A stretch of 54,036 nucleotides of DNA from an uncultured Methylococcaceae bacterium (GCA_903839855.1 CAIMEB010000250.1:1-54036); one strand, 5' to 3'. Counted from the first letter of the stretch, positions 17,666 to 26,336 are shown. The notes: generated by a model not told the origin, from the sequence alone. Translations and numbers: made by a program.

Positions 17666-18616
17666 TTAGCGTTGCAATAGGGCGCCAGCTGGATCATTTG
17701 ATCCATGCACCATACTGTGGCAATTCATACAGGCACGACCTGTATAGCTGCTGCTTGGATTAGCGCCAGTATATCCACCCTGTGTCCCCGCAGCATTTTC
17801 AGCAACTGGACTTTTACTCGCATGTGGACCATCGTGACATTCATCACACAAGAACGGTGGACGTGATTTTAATAAAGGAGTCACGTTAGAGCCATGGGGT
17901 GTGTGGCAGTTAGTACAATCTTCAGTCACTGGCTGATGTTCCCATAAGAGGGGGCCGCGTTTTTCTGCATGACATGTATAGCAAGTTTCGGTCACGGTAC
18001 TTTTTACAAGTAATTTTGGACCTGCAGAGCCGTGTGGATTATGGCAATCTGAACAGGCAATTTTGCCTTCAGGAATCGGATGATGTGAAAACTTGTTTGC
18101 CTGGTTCTTTTGGTCCTTATGGCAAGTAAAGCATACATCTTTTTGGGTTATTTTTTCGCGTACTTTATCATGTGCATTATGAACAACATGGCATGAAGTA
18201 CAAGCTAAATCGGCTGCCTGGTGAGCTCCCCCTTGCCAATGCGTGCGGGTTGGGTCTTTTTCGTGACAAGATAAACAGGCTGTGTTTTGCTCTTTAGCTT
18301 GATTGGGTGAAAAAGCTCCTGTTGTTTTTGCACCAAAAATGACGTCCGGTGCGGAACTTTTACTGCTTAGGTGTTTCTCACTTTGACCATGACAAGATTG
18401 GCATGAGGGTGTCCGAGAATCCGCCTTGTTGCCGTGCGCGGTTTGATAAATAGATAGAATGGGTTTGGCTTCATTCTCATCATGGCAAGTGGTACACACT
18501 GAATCTCTGTCCAATGCTTGAGCAGGTGATTTAGCAGTAGTCGTCGTGGTATTTTCAGCATAGGCAGATCCAACGAGGAGCCCGCACAGCATGATTATTT
18601 TAATTAATGTGTTCAT
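17666..18616 (-). CDS. MtrA/DmsE-family periplasmic decahaem cytochrome c
   Basis: This 316-residue protein has a signal peptide (1-20, ending GSAYA) and exactly ten CxxCH motifs, starting at residues 41, 72, 114, 139, 162, 188, 212, 234, 257 and 296. Length, haem count and the repeated CxxCHxxHG pattern match MtrA, DmsE and PioA. These proteins sit inside the partner barrel as a haem wire through the outer membrane. Many extra His residues can supply the distal ligands. The adjacent barrel gene strongly supports the pairing. No outer-surface cytochrome (MtrC/OmcA) and no DMSO-reductase subunits are nearby, so the terminal partner is unknown. Confidence 0.93.
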   Translation of the reverse strand: MNTLIKIIMLCGLLVGSAYAENTTTTTAKSPAQALDRDSVCTTCHDENEAKPILSIYQTAHGNKADSRTPSCQSCHGQSEKHLSSKSSAPDVIFGAKTTGAFSPNQAKEQNTACLSCHEKDPTRTHWQGGAHQAADLACTSCHVVHNAHDKVREKITQKDVCFTCHKDQKNQANKFSHHPIPEGKIACSDCHNPHGSAGPKLLVKSTVTETCYTCHAEKRGPLLWEHQPVTEDCTNCHTPHGSNVTPLLKSRPPFLCDECHDGPHASKSPVAENAAGTQGGYTGANPSSSYTGRACMNCHSMVHGSNDPAGALLQR

Positions 18617-18734
18617 TAGTATTAAAGTTCCTGCAAGGTTTAAGAGCTACATCGTTTTCACGCAGCTAATCTTTGTATGTGGTGAAATGAAAATCTGGAT
18701 CCCCAGTGTCATTCAGTCACCACAACTGGGTCAG

Positions 18735-19085
18735 TTATTTTAAAGAAAGTATGAAATCAACTAGATTGCTAGCGGCTTTAGGATCTTCTGCCTTCAAGAT
18801 TGTGTGTGCTTCTTCATGCCCATCAGCAAATTTGACGTTTTTTCCAGAAGCAAGATGTTGCAAGAGTTTTTCTTGTGCTTTAGCGTCGCCTTTATATTTT
18901 GCCGATACTTTGTTCCAAGCTGGGCCATCTTTGTCTTTATCAGTGCCATGGCATCTAAAACAACCGTTTTCTTTAGCTAAAGCTTTAGCTGCATCGACAT
19001 CAACTTCAGCGTGTGCAGAAAAACAAAAAGCAGCAACAGTTATAGCGAAACAGGCTTTAAGGCTCGATTTACGTGAGAGTTTCAT
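18735..19085 (-). CDS. Small monohaem class I-like cytochrome c lacking methionine
   Basis: From the ATG at 19085 this is 116 residues: signal peptide to about residue 26 (ends FSAHA), one haem site CFRCH at 42-46, the GPAWNKVSAKYKG segment of cytochrome c551/c552-like proteins, and a C-terminal helix ending FILSLK. After the initiator there is no Met anywhere in the protein, so the usual Met distal ligand is absent. H90 and H94 in the DGHEEAH stretch that replaces the Met loop are the best candidates, with H77 also possible. It is probably a soluble periplasmic carrier. It is the first gene of the run leading to the decahaem cytochrome (118-base gap). A longer frame from a TTG at 19097 has no support. 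Confidence 0.85.
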   Translation of the reverse strand: MKLSRKSSLKACFAITVAAFCFSAHAEVDVDAAKALAKENGCFRCHGTDKDKDGPAWNKVSAKYKGDAKAQEKLLQHLASGKNVKFADGHEEAHTILKAEDPKAASNLVDFILSLK

Positions 19086-19226
19086 GGAAAATACCAAAAG
19101 TAATGTGAAAAATTAGAAATGTTACAAATATCAAGTGTAATTTAAGAATAGTTTATAACCATCAAGCTTGTCAAATGAAATTATTGTGATATGTTGAGGC
19201 GTTTTGAATGTTATTCGGGATAAATC

Positions 19227-21074
19227 GTGGTTCTTGAAGAATCTGTCAATGATTTTAATATAGCGTCATTTTTAAAGAATTTAACATCGCGCCCTGGTAT
19301 ATATAAGATGCTAAGTGATAAGGGCGAAATTATTTATATTGGTAAAGCAAAGAATCTTAAAAATCGCGTATCTAGCTATTTTAAAACGCAAAGTGCTTCA
19401 ATAAAGCAGCAAGTGATGGTCGCTAAGGTAACCGCTATTGAAGTAACGGTAACCCATACTGAAGGCGAAGCATTATTACTTGAGTCTCAGCAAATCAAGT
19501 TGCACAAACCTCGTTATAATATCTGTTTACGAGATGATCGTTCATTTCCTTATGTGTTTTTGTCTAATGAACATGATTTTCCTCAAATCACCTATCATCG
19601 CGGAGCGAAACGTAAAAAAGGCCGCTACTTTGGGCCTTATCCTAGCTCTGGTGCAGTTAAAGAAAGTTTAAAGCTATTACAGCGTTTGTTTCCAGTTCGT
19701 CAATGTGAGGATGTAATTTATAATAATCGTACCCGACCTTGTTTGCAGTTTCAAATCGAAAGGTGCACTGCACCTTGTGTCGGATTTATTGATAAATCCA
19801 GATATGCCTTAGATGTAGAAAGCACAGTGATGTTTCTGGAAGGAAAAGGCAGTTTGTTGATTGATCAGTTAATTGTTAAGATGGAGCAGGCTTCTGCTAA
19901 ACTTAATTTTGAAGAAGCAGCGGGTTATAGAGATCAAATTACAAAGTTGCGCTCTGTGCTAGAAAAGTATTTTGTTTCTGGAGAGAAGGGTGATGTGGAT
20001 ATTATTGCTTGTGCCAGCAAAGGAAATATAGCTTGTGTACAAGTATTTTTTATTCGTAATGGGCAGCATTTAGGTAACAAAGTTTTTTTTCCGGGAATTA
20101 ATAGTGAGCAAGATCCTGCTTTAATTATACAAGCGTTTATTCCCCAATATTACCTTGATAAGCCAATTCCTTATGAATTGATCGTCAGTCATGAGCTGGA
20201 AGAAGTACCTTTGTTAGTTGAAGTATTATCTAGTGAGGCAAAACATTCAGTTGTTATCTCTGCTAATGTTAGGGGGGAGCGTTTAAAATGGCTTCAAATG
20301 GCTACTACTAACGCTGAAAACTCATTACTCAGTAAATTAGCGGATAAACAGGGTGTTTATGCTCGTTTCTTGAGTTTACAAGAGGAGTTAGGTTGTATTG
20401 AGGTGCCTAAGCGCTTGGAATGTTTTGATATTAGTCATACGCAAGGTGACCAAACAGTTGCATCATGCGTGGTTTTTGATAGGGAGGGGCCCGTTAAATC
20501 TGCGTATCGACGATTTAATATTACTAATATTACTGGTGGTGATGATTACGCGGCGATTTATCAGGCTGTATTTCGACGCTTTAAGCGGCTCAAACAAGGT
20601 GAACATGTGGCGCCAGACATATTATTTATTGACGGAGGCAAAGGTCAGGTGCGTGAAGCGCAAAAGGCATTAGCTGAATTGGAGATAAACAATGTTATGA
20701 TAGTCGGCGTTTCGAAGGGACCCGATAGAAAGCCTGGCATGGAAAAACTGATTATAGTTGATCAGGAGCAGCCTTTGGATATTGTACCGAGCGCTAGTGG
20801 TTTGCTGTTGATTCAGCATATTCGTGATGAAGCTCATCGGTTTGCAATTACAGGACATAGAGCTCGTCGTGGTAAGGCCTCAAAGCAATCCATATTGGAA
20901 GGTATTTCTGGATTAGGGGCTAAGCGACGGCAGTTATTATTAAAACAGTTTGGGGGGCTGCAGGGCATTAGATGCGCAGGCGTAGATGCACTTTGCAGCG
21001 TAGACGGCATAAGTCGGCAGTTGGCAGAGCGAATTTACGAACTATTTCATCATCAAGATGGCGATTCAATTTAA
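19227..21074 (+). CDS. uvrC: Excinuclease ABC subunit C
   Basis: This 615-residue protein has the full UvrC layout: GIY-YIG nuclease domain at about 18-100 (PGIYKM...IIYIGKAKNL), a Cys-rich RPCLQFQIERCTAPC segment, a UVR domain (ASAKLNFEEAAGYRDQI) near 225, the RNase H-like nuclease (LECFDISHTQG) near 395, and C-terminal helix-hairpin-helix motifs. UvrC makes both incisions around a DNA lesion bound by UvrB. The start is GTG with CGGGA about 7 bases upstream. The last 17 bases overlap pgsA, an arrangement common in Gammaproteobacteria. Its promoter shares the gap with the divergent small cytochrome gene. Confidence 0.96.
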   Translation: MVLEESVNDFNIASFLKNLTSRPGIYKMLSDKGEIIYIGKAKNLKNRVSSYFKTQSASIKQQVMVAKVTAIEVTVTHTEGEALLLESQQIKLHKPRYNICLRDDRSFPYVFLSNEHDFPQITYHRGAKRKKGRYFGPYPSSGAVKESLKLLQRLFPVRQCEDVIYNNRTRPCLQFQIERCTAPCVGFIDKSRYALDVESTVMFLEGKGSLLIDQLIVKMEQASAKLNFEEAAGYRDQITKLRSVLEKYFVSGEKGDVDIIACASKGNIACVQVFFIRNGQHLGNKVFFPGINSEQDPALIIQAFIPQYYLDKPIPYELIVSHELEEVPLLVEVLSSEAKHSVVISANVRGERLKWLQMATTNAENSLLSKLADKQGVYARFLSLQEELGCIEVPKRLECFDISHTQGDQTVASCVVFDREGPVKSAYRRFNITNITGGDDYAAIYQAVFRRFKRLKQGEHVAPDILFIDGGKGQVREAQKALAELEINNVMIVGVSKGPDRKPGMEKLIIVDQEQPLDIVPSASGLLLIQHIRDEAHRFAITGHRARRGKASKQSILEGISGLGAKRRQLLLKQFGGLQGIRCAGVDALCSVDGISRQLAERIYELFHHQDGDSI

Positions 21075-21621
21075 TATACCTACAAACCTTACATTGCTAA
21101 GAATCGCGTTAATTCCTTTATTAGCCGTGGTTTTTTATTTACCTTGGCAGTATTCTAATGTTGTCTGCACGTTGATCTTTTTTATGGCGGGTGTGACAGA
21201 CTGGCTGGATGGTTACTTAGCTAGAAAATTACAATTGGAAACGCCTTTTGGGGCTTTTTTAGACCCAGTCGCTGATAAGCTTATGGTGGCGATCGTGCTG
21301 GTTTTAATTGTTCAACAGCAGGGGTCAGTTTATTTGGCAATCCCTTCGGCGATTATTATTGGCCGTGAGATTACGATTGCCTCTTTAAGAGAATGGATGG
21401 CTGAAATTGGTCAGCGAGCCAAAGTCAAGGTTTCCCAATTAGGTAAATGGAAAACAAGTGCACAAATGTTGGCTATTGGTTTTTTATTATACCGTGAGGA
21501 CTTATTTGGATTGCCTATTAACATGATGGGGTATGTTCTGTTATATGTGGCTTCTGTACTGACGTTATGGTCAATGATGAGTTACTTAAATGCTGCTTTA
21601 GTGGTTATTAAAGAACAATAA
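21058..21621 (+). CDS. pgsA: CDP-diacylglycerol--glycerol-3-phosphate 3-phosphatidyltransferase
   Basis: This 187-residue inner-membrane protein carries the CDP-alcohol phosphotransferase motif, DWLDGYLAR followed by FGAFLDPVADK (roughly residues 43-70), with the three essential aspartates. Several hydrophobic helices flank it. It makes phosphatidylglycerol phosphate, the committed step to phosphatidylglycerol and cardiolipin. The ATG lies inside the end of uvrC, so translation is probably coupled. Length is normal for the family. Confidence 0.95.
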   Translation: MAIQFNIPTNLTLLRIALIPLLAVVFYLPWQYSNVVCTLIFFMAGVTDWLDGYLARKLQLETPFGAFLDPVADKLMVAIVLVLIVQQQGSVYLAIPSAIIIGREITIASLREWMAEIGQRAKVKVSQLGKWKTSAQMLAIGFLLYREDLFGLPINMMGYVLLYVASVLTLWSMMSYLNAALVVIKEQ

Positions 21622-21791
21622 ACAGATTTAAATTGGCTCGCGGTAGCTATACCAAACCGCTGTGAACTTTTTGGCTTTCAATTTGAGTTGCTTCAACAGA
21701 AAGGTTTCCTTGATAGTTGAGTGAACTTTCAGTAAGCTATCTTTTTAACACCAATAGATACAGTGTATTGAAGCGCTGCGGCATAACAAAA

Positions 21792-22394
21792 ATGGATCAG
21801 GAAATAGAGGAAAGTATACAAGTGAAAGCAGTCACCAAAGACGAGATTTTATTGGCAGCTTTAAAGTTATTTACCAGCAAAGGTTATTTTAAAACATCGT
21901 TAACCGATATTGCCGAGCTATTAGGCTTACAAAATACTAGCACTATCTATCATCACTTTAAGGATAAGCAGATGATGGCTACAGAGATATATATTAATAT
22001 CTTTGATAGCTTAAGTATTTCTATTGATGAAATCAGGCGTAAGAATCAAAGGTCATCCGAGCAATTAAAGAGCATTACCGAGTTGCTTTTTAGGCTAACT
22101 GATGAAGCGCCCGATGTGATTCGTTTTTTATTTGTTTTAAAGCTGGATGAGTTTTTACCCGATGAAAAGCCGGCTTTAGAAACGGCAGCCTTTGTAAAAG
22201 TATTTAAAATTATTCAGTCGGGCATTAGAAACGGTGAGATTCGTGATATCGATCCACAATTAATTAACGCTTATTTCTTTGGTGTGATTACGCACACCTT
22301 ATGTTCTGTATTGACTGGGGTTTTGAGTAAAAAGGCTGATGCGTATCTGAATCAATCATGGTCAGCAGCTTGGCAAACCATCGCTAAAAGATAA
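21792..22394 (+). CDS. TetR-family transcriptional regulator
   Basis: This is 200 residues from the ATG at 21792; a TTG 75 bases further upstream would extend it but has no family support. The N-terminus has the TetR helix-turn-helix: ILLAALKLFTSKGYFKTS, then LTDIAELLG, then STIYHHFKDK at about 51-60. The C-terminal helical domain would bind a ligand that cannot be named. Its partner promoter is not evident; the 170-base gap before it, after pgsA, shows no clear palindrome. The small zinc-ribbon-like gene follows by 17 bases and may share its transcript. Confidence 0.88.
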   Translation: MDQEIEESIQVKAVTKDEILLAALKLFTSKGYFKTSLTDIAELLGLQNTSTIYHHFKDKQMMATEIYINIFDSLSISIDEIRRKNQRSSEQLKSITELLFRLTDEAPDVIRFLFVLKLDEFLPDEKPALETAAFVKVFKIIQSGIRNGEIRDIDPQLINAYFFGVITHTLCSVLTGVLSKKADAYLNQSWSAAWQTIAKR

Positions 22395-22411
22395 GGTATA
22401 ACTCAATAAGC

Positions 22412-22597
22412 ATGGGTGAACTCGTCCAATTTAAGAAGCCGTCAGTTGCTGAACGACATAAGGGCAAAACCCTTTGTCAGAGTGGCTTTCACAAATGGAA
22501 AATTCTTCAAGAAAAGCAGTTTGACGTAAAGCAGGGAAAGCTGGTGACTCTTTATCAATGTAGTCGTTGTGCAAAAATAAACTCTAAAGCACTGTAG
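22412..22597 (+). CDS. Small conserved zinc-ribbon-like protein
   Basis: This 61-residue protein starts MGELVQFKKPSVAERHKGKT and has C22, H27, C50 and C53 (LCQSGFHKW ... YQCSRC), a spacing that could bind one zinc ion. Proteins with the same layout occur as hypothetical proteins in other Gammaproteobacteria; no function is known to me. It follows the TetR gene by 17 bases on the same strand. Base composition and codon use look like the neighbours. Confidence 0.72.
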   Translation: MGELVQFKKPSVAERHKGKTLCQSGFHKWKILQEKQFDVKQGKLVTLYQCSRCAKINSKAL

Positions 22598-22615
22598 TTA
22601 GTGGGTATTCAATTC

Positions 22616-22638
22616 GCCCCTCTTTGAAAAAGAGGGGC
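22616..22638. terminator. 10-bp GC-rich hairpin after the TetR/zinc-ribbon pair
   Basis: GCCCCTCTTT and AAAGAGGGGC form a perfect 10-bp stem with a GAA loop, 18 bases after the stop of the small protein. No T-run follows on either side, so it is a likely but not classical terminator. Confidence 0.5.
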
Positions 22639-22739
22639 TAGTGGTGGCGATTGAAATATAACTAATTTAAACTAAAAAATTTATCGGCTTTAGGTTTTCG
22701 CTGTAGCCGCGTGCAACCTAATTTAATCGACAACAATAT

Positions 22740-23066
22740 CTACCAGCCTTCACCTGATTTTTTCAATATATAAGCCGCTACATTTTCAATATCGGGAGCC
22801 GATATAACGCCTAGTTTACCAAAAGCTGGCATGGGGCCTTTGCCATTGGTGATTAGCTCAATAATAGCCGCTGCTGAATTTACTTTATTGGTTTCTAAAT
22901 CCTCTTTGCTTAAAGATTTGCCGGGTGCCATGATATTTTTACCACCCGCATGACACGCTGTGCAATTTGAAAAGAATATGTCCTTCCCTAGCTCTGCATT
23001 TGCTGCTATAGCAGAACTGGCAAAGCCGCTAATGGTTAAGGCGATTACTGAGATAATAGTTTTCAT
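22740..23066 (-). CDS. Cytochrome c6/c553-like monohaem protein
   Basis: From the ATG at 23066 this is 108 residues: signal peptide to about 22 (ends SSAIAA), haem site CTACH at 35-39, the N-I-M-A-P-G-K-S-L motif, and the distal ligand Met79 in GPMPAFG. It ends in an EGW tail. These features are those of photosynthetic cytochrome c6 and its bacterial c553 relatives, small soluble periplasmic electron carriers. A longer frame from 23153 adds a Pro/Lys-rich stretch before the signal peptide and is unlikely. It stands alone, facing away from the broken yigZ. Its donor and acceptor are unknown; a terminal oxidase is plausible. Confidence 0.85.
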   Translation of the reverse strand: MKTIISVIALTISGFASSAIAANAELGKDIFFSNCTACHAGGKNIMAPGKSLSKEDLETNKVNSAAAIIELITNGKGPMPAFGKLGVISAPDIENVAAYILKKSGEGW

Positions 23067-23169
23067 TTGTTTTTCTGTTGGTTGATTATGGGGTTTGTAT
23101 GTGACAGGTAACGGTTTAAAAAGTTTCTTCACTAATACAGGATTGGTCATCATTGGTCATCGATATCCA

Positions 23170-23546
23170 AGTATGAATACCTACTGTGGTCGAGTATTTA
23201 TAGTTCTGTGCGTATGCAGGATTCTGATTCGCATTATTAATGTACTCCTTGTCGTGATCCGCTATTTTGGTGGCGTTAAGTTGGGAGCCGGTGGACTTAA
23301 CAGAGCTTATGGTCAAATGGCGAAACAGGTGATTGACGCATCGGTATTACAACCTTTATAGAAATGGCAACACTTCAATTCACGTTTGATTATGAAAAGT
23401 TTCTGTCTTTTGATTACGCATTGAAAAAAGTGAATGGGCAAATTACAGAGCAAGTCTTCGCCGGACAAATTCATATAACTGTTAGCGTACCTATTGAAAA
23501 GCAATGTGATCTGGAAAGCCAGTTTACTTCTGAAATAACCGCCTAA
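23170..23546 (+). pseudogene. yigZ: Broken YigZ/IMPACT-family gene
   Basis: From about 23238 the frame reads NVLLVVIRYFGGVKLGAGG and on to LNRAYGQMAKQVID, the hallmark of the YigZ/IMPACT domain. It stops at 23361, and the rest of the protein (LQFTFDYEKF..., a DUF1949-like C-terminal domain) continues in another frame from 23364. One missing base between them explains the break. Upstream, a 'YP...YC' fragment near 23170-23200 resembles the domain start, but the conserved DDGEP.GTAG core is missing, so there is an internal deletion too. The gene cannot give an intact product. YigZ-type proteins are thought to act in translation or stress control. Confidence 0.8.
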
Positions 23547-23623
23547 ATAATAAGTTCAATAATAAGTTCGTAATCCGCTGAAATATTTTAATATACTGGT
23601 TTAAGCAGGTAGCCTTATAAGGG

Positions 23624-23959
23624 TTATATGAGAAGCTCAACGGCAAGGTTGAGCAAGGTAAGCACTAAACTTCCTATCAATGCCGAGCCAAAACCCTGAA
23701 CACGAATGCCCGACACAATCGCTGCTACCAACCACAGCATGAGTGCGTTGATCACCAGAAGAAAGAATCCAAAGGTAACAATCGTAAAAGGTAAGGTCAG
23801 GAGTATCATCATTGGTTTCACAATGGCATTCACGAAACCGAGAACTAGTGCGCCGACGAGCGCAGACCCAAAATCCCGCACATAAACGCCACTGACGAGG
23901 TTGGACACCAGCAGCAATAATACGGCTGTTAAAATGAGATGTTCAAGGAAGACAAGCAT
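23624..23959 (-). CDS. Small four-helix membrane protein, phage-holin-4-like (PF04020-type)
   Basis: This 111-residue protein consists of four hydrophobic helices (about 4-24, 30-50, 53-76, 85-110) linked by short loops, with repeated 'FGSALVGALVLGFVNA' and 'FGSALIGSLVLTLLN' segments and a KP in the second loop. This pattern matches the 'membrane protein of unknown function / phage holin family 4' group found in many bacteria that carry no phage nearby. Despite the name there is no evidence for lysis activity. It is a lone gene between the yigZ relic and rnd. Confidence 0.75.
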   Translation of the reverse strand: MLVFLEHLILTAVLLLLVSNLVSGVYVRDFGSALVGALVLGFVNAIVKPMMILLTLPFTIVTFGFFLLVINALMLWLVAAIVSGIRVQGFGSALIGSLVLTLLNLAVELLI

Positions 23960-24104
23960 AAATACTCCTATTGAGTTGATAGTGTTGAATCGCTTAAACA
24001 GATGTTTAAGTGGTCGGGATTAATTATATTGTAAGCGCTCAATAAAACGTATACTTCCCCTACCCAGAAGAATCGGTATTTTTAATATTCCTAAGATATT
24101 AATA

Positions 24105-25259
24105 CTACCTCTCAACTATAGCTAATCTATCGGCCTCAATACCCAGTAAAAACTGGCCTTTCAACAAACCCACCAGTTCCTTACCCGCCATGGTATACCG
24201 CCAACCATGTAGCAAGGGAGATTCATCGTTGATATTAAACAGAAGCTCTTCAAGGTCTTTTCGTGTCGCAAGAATACTTGGATTCAGTGCATTTTCTTCG
24301 GCACGAATTCTTACCAGAGCCGTTAAAATATCCAGAATAGCTTCTTCTTGCTGAGTCTTTTTAGCAGAGCGATCTTTCTCATTCAGCGGTAGAGGTGGAC
24401 GATTCTTCGCTGCGGTAATTAATTGACATAACTCTCTACCATAACGGTTAACCGAGCGTTCATTAATCCCCCGCACATTAGCCAATTCTTGAACCGATTC
24501 CGGCTGTAATTTAGCCAGATCAAATAACAATTCGTCTCGTAGTAACCAGCTCTTGGGGCGATCTTCAGCCTGTGCGGTTTTTTCTCGCCATTGCGCCAGC
24601 GTTTGAATAATAGATAACTGCTTGCCTGTCAGCTTGTTTTTACCTTTTATTCTAAACCAAGCCTTATCAGGATCAACCTTGTACAGTTCAGGATTCGTCA
24701 ATTCCGCAAAATCATGTTTTAACCAGTCAATTCTGCCTAAGTCAGTCAGTTTTCTTACCATCATCTGATAAATCTGACATAAATAAATGACGTCATCAGC
24801 GGCATAGTCCAATTCGGCTTCAGTCAAGGGACGCTTACTCCAATCTGCCCGAGTGTGCGCCTTGTTGAGATTAATACTTAATAAGCTGGACACCAACATG
24901 GCATAGCCAGGGTTATCCTGAAAACCTAATAACGGAGCAGCAATTTGAGTATCAAAAATCGGCGAAGGTAATTTACCGGTCGCCTGAAAGAAGATCTCTA
25001 AATCTTGTCGACACGAGTGAAAAACTTTAACGATGGCAGGATCATACAAGACGTCAAATAAGATCTCCAGATTCGGTAAGGCAATCGGATCAACACAGGC
25101 GACCCATTCCGGTGTTGCAATTTGCAAGAGGCAAAACTTCGGATAATAGGTTTTTTCACGCAGGAACTCTGTATCCAGCGCCACCCAGGATTCTTTCTTT
25201 ATCTGTTCACACAGTTGAGCTAACTGAGCAGGGGTGTCAATATATTGTAGGATTGTCAT
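24105..25259 (-). CDS. rnd: Ribonuclease D
   Basis: This is 384 residues from the ATG at 25259. The DEDD exonuclease domain shows DTEF at 29-32, D85 in HSCRQDLEIF, and YAADDVIYL near 170, followed by an HRDC domain (WREKTAQAEDRPKSWLLRDE) and a second helical repeat to the end. RNase D trims the 3' ends of tRNA precursors and other small RNAs. A longer frame from 25331 adds residues without family support. It lies 143 bases after ttcA on the same strand; both act on tRNA. Confidence 0.93.
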   Translation of the reverse strand: MTILQYIDTPAQLAQLCEQIKKESWVALDTEFLREKTYYPKFCLLQIATPEWVACVDPIALPNLEILFDVLYDPAIVKVFHSCRQDLEIFFQATGKLPSPIFDTQIAAPLLGFQDNPGYAMLVSSLLSINLNKAHTRADWSKRPLTEAELDYAADDVIYLCQIYQMMVRKLTDLGRIDWLKHDFAELTNPELYKVDPDKAWFRIKGKNKLTGKQLSIIQTLAQWREKTAQAEDRPKSWLLRDELLFDLAKLQPESVQELANVRGINERSVNRYGRELCQLITAAKNRPPLPLNEKDRSAKKTQQEEAILDILTALVRIRAEENALNPSILATRKDLEELLFNINDESPLLHGWRYTMAGKELVGLLKGQFLLGIEADRLAIVER

Positions 25260-25402
25260 AGGTGTAAACGAGCAATTATTTAAAGTTATCCAAAAACCAA
25301 AGGAATGCTCATCACTAATGAACAAGGGCAATCAGGCATTTCGGTTAGGCTAAAAGGTTTAATCTGGATAGTGTCCGCAATTTGTTTAAGTGTATCACCT
25401 TC

Positions 25403-26260
25403 TTACAGGGCTAATACGTCTAAACCAGCATCCTCTGAGAAAGAGACTGCTTCTCCCGTTGGCAATTCTTGCATCAAACCGACAAAATCAAATAATTGCC
25501 GATCAGCTAATTGTGAGGGTGCAACATTCTGCAAGCTGGTGAATATCGTTTCAAGCCGTCCAGGAAATTGTTTATCCCAACTCTTTAACATCACCTTCAT
25601 AGCCTGTCTTTGCAGGTTTTCTTGAGAGCCACAGAGATTACAAGGAATAACAGGAAAGTTTTTAAAAGCAGCAAAACGCTCTATGTCTTTCTCCCGGGTA
25701 TAGGCCAGCGGCCTGATCACTATATTCTTTTTATCGTCACTCAATAATTTGGGTGGCATCGCCTTAAGCTTACCCCCATAGAAAATATTCAGGAAAAAGG
25801 TCTCGAGAATATCATCACGATGATGCCCCAAGGCTATTTTTGTAACGCCATTGGCTTCAGCATAACCATATAAAGTTCCTCGACGTAATCGCGAACACAA
25901 CCCACAGGTGGTATTGCCTTCGGGAATAACACGCTTGACGACACTGTAGGTATCTTTTTCGATAATATGATAGGGAACCCCCAATGACTCCAGATAATTG
26001 GGCAATACATGCTCAGGAAAACCGGGTTGCTTTTGATCCAGATTAACCGCTACTAATTCAAAATTGACGGGCGCGGTTTTCTGCAAGTTCATCAGGATAT
26101 CCAGTAAGGTATAAGAATCCTTACCTCCCGATAAACAAACCATGACCTTATCGCCCTCTTCGATCATGTTATAGTCCGCAATCGCATCACCGACAGTGTG
26201 CCGCAAACGCTTTTGTAATTTATTAAATTGGTATCTGGATTTTTGTGTTGAATCTGACAT
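25403..26260 (-). CDS. ttcA: tRNA 2-thiocytidine (s2C32) synthetase TtcA
   Basis: This 285-residue protein has the PP-loop CLSGGKDS (SGGKDS at 44-49), the C119-x-x-C122 pair and C207, which together bind the iron-sulphur cluster of Ttc[16 protein letters not shown] near 144-158 is typical of the family. The enzyme activates C32 of certain tRNAs with ATP and inserts sulphur. Size and motifs are complete. It is transcribed toward rnd. Confidence 0.94.
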   Translation of the reverse strand: MSDSTQKSRYQFNKLQKRLRHTVGDAIADYNMIEEGDKVMVCLSGGKDSYTLLDILMNLQKTAPVNFELVAVNLDQKQPGFPEHVLPNYLESLGVPYHIIEKDTYSVVKRVIPEGNTTCGLCSRLRRGTLYGYAEANGVTKIALGHHRDDILETFFLNIFYGGKLKAMPPKLLSDDKKNIVIRPLAYTREKDIERFAAFKNFPVIPCNLCGSQENLQRQAMKVMLKSWDKQFPGRLETIFTSLQNVAPSQLADRQLFDFVGLMQELPTGEAVSFSEDAGLDVLAL

Positions 26261-26296
26261 GGTCAGAAGAATATTGAATGATAAGGTGGGGGAAAT

Positions 26297-26325
26297 TCGG
26301 GGTTCATCTTTAGAATGAACCCCGA
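26297..26325 (-). terminator. Hairpin after fabB
   Basis: TCGGGGTTCAT pairs with ATGAACCCCGA (26297-26307 with 26315-26325), an 11-bp stem with a 7-base loop. It lies 12 bases past the fabB stop. The minus-strand tail (ATTTCCCC) has only a short T-run. Confidence 0.65.
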
Positions 26326-26336
26326 CAAGAAAAATC

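Noticed and set aside
21622-21791. Possible tRNA cluster after pgsA, as in enteric bacteria
   Set aside because: No cloverleaf or T-loop sequence could be built; the stretch looks like plain intergenic DNA.
23624-23959. 'Phage holin' as evidence of a prophage
   Set aside because: The family name is historical; no lysin, capsid, integrase or attachment site is present.
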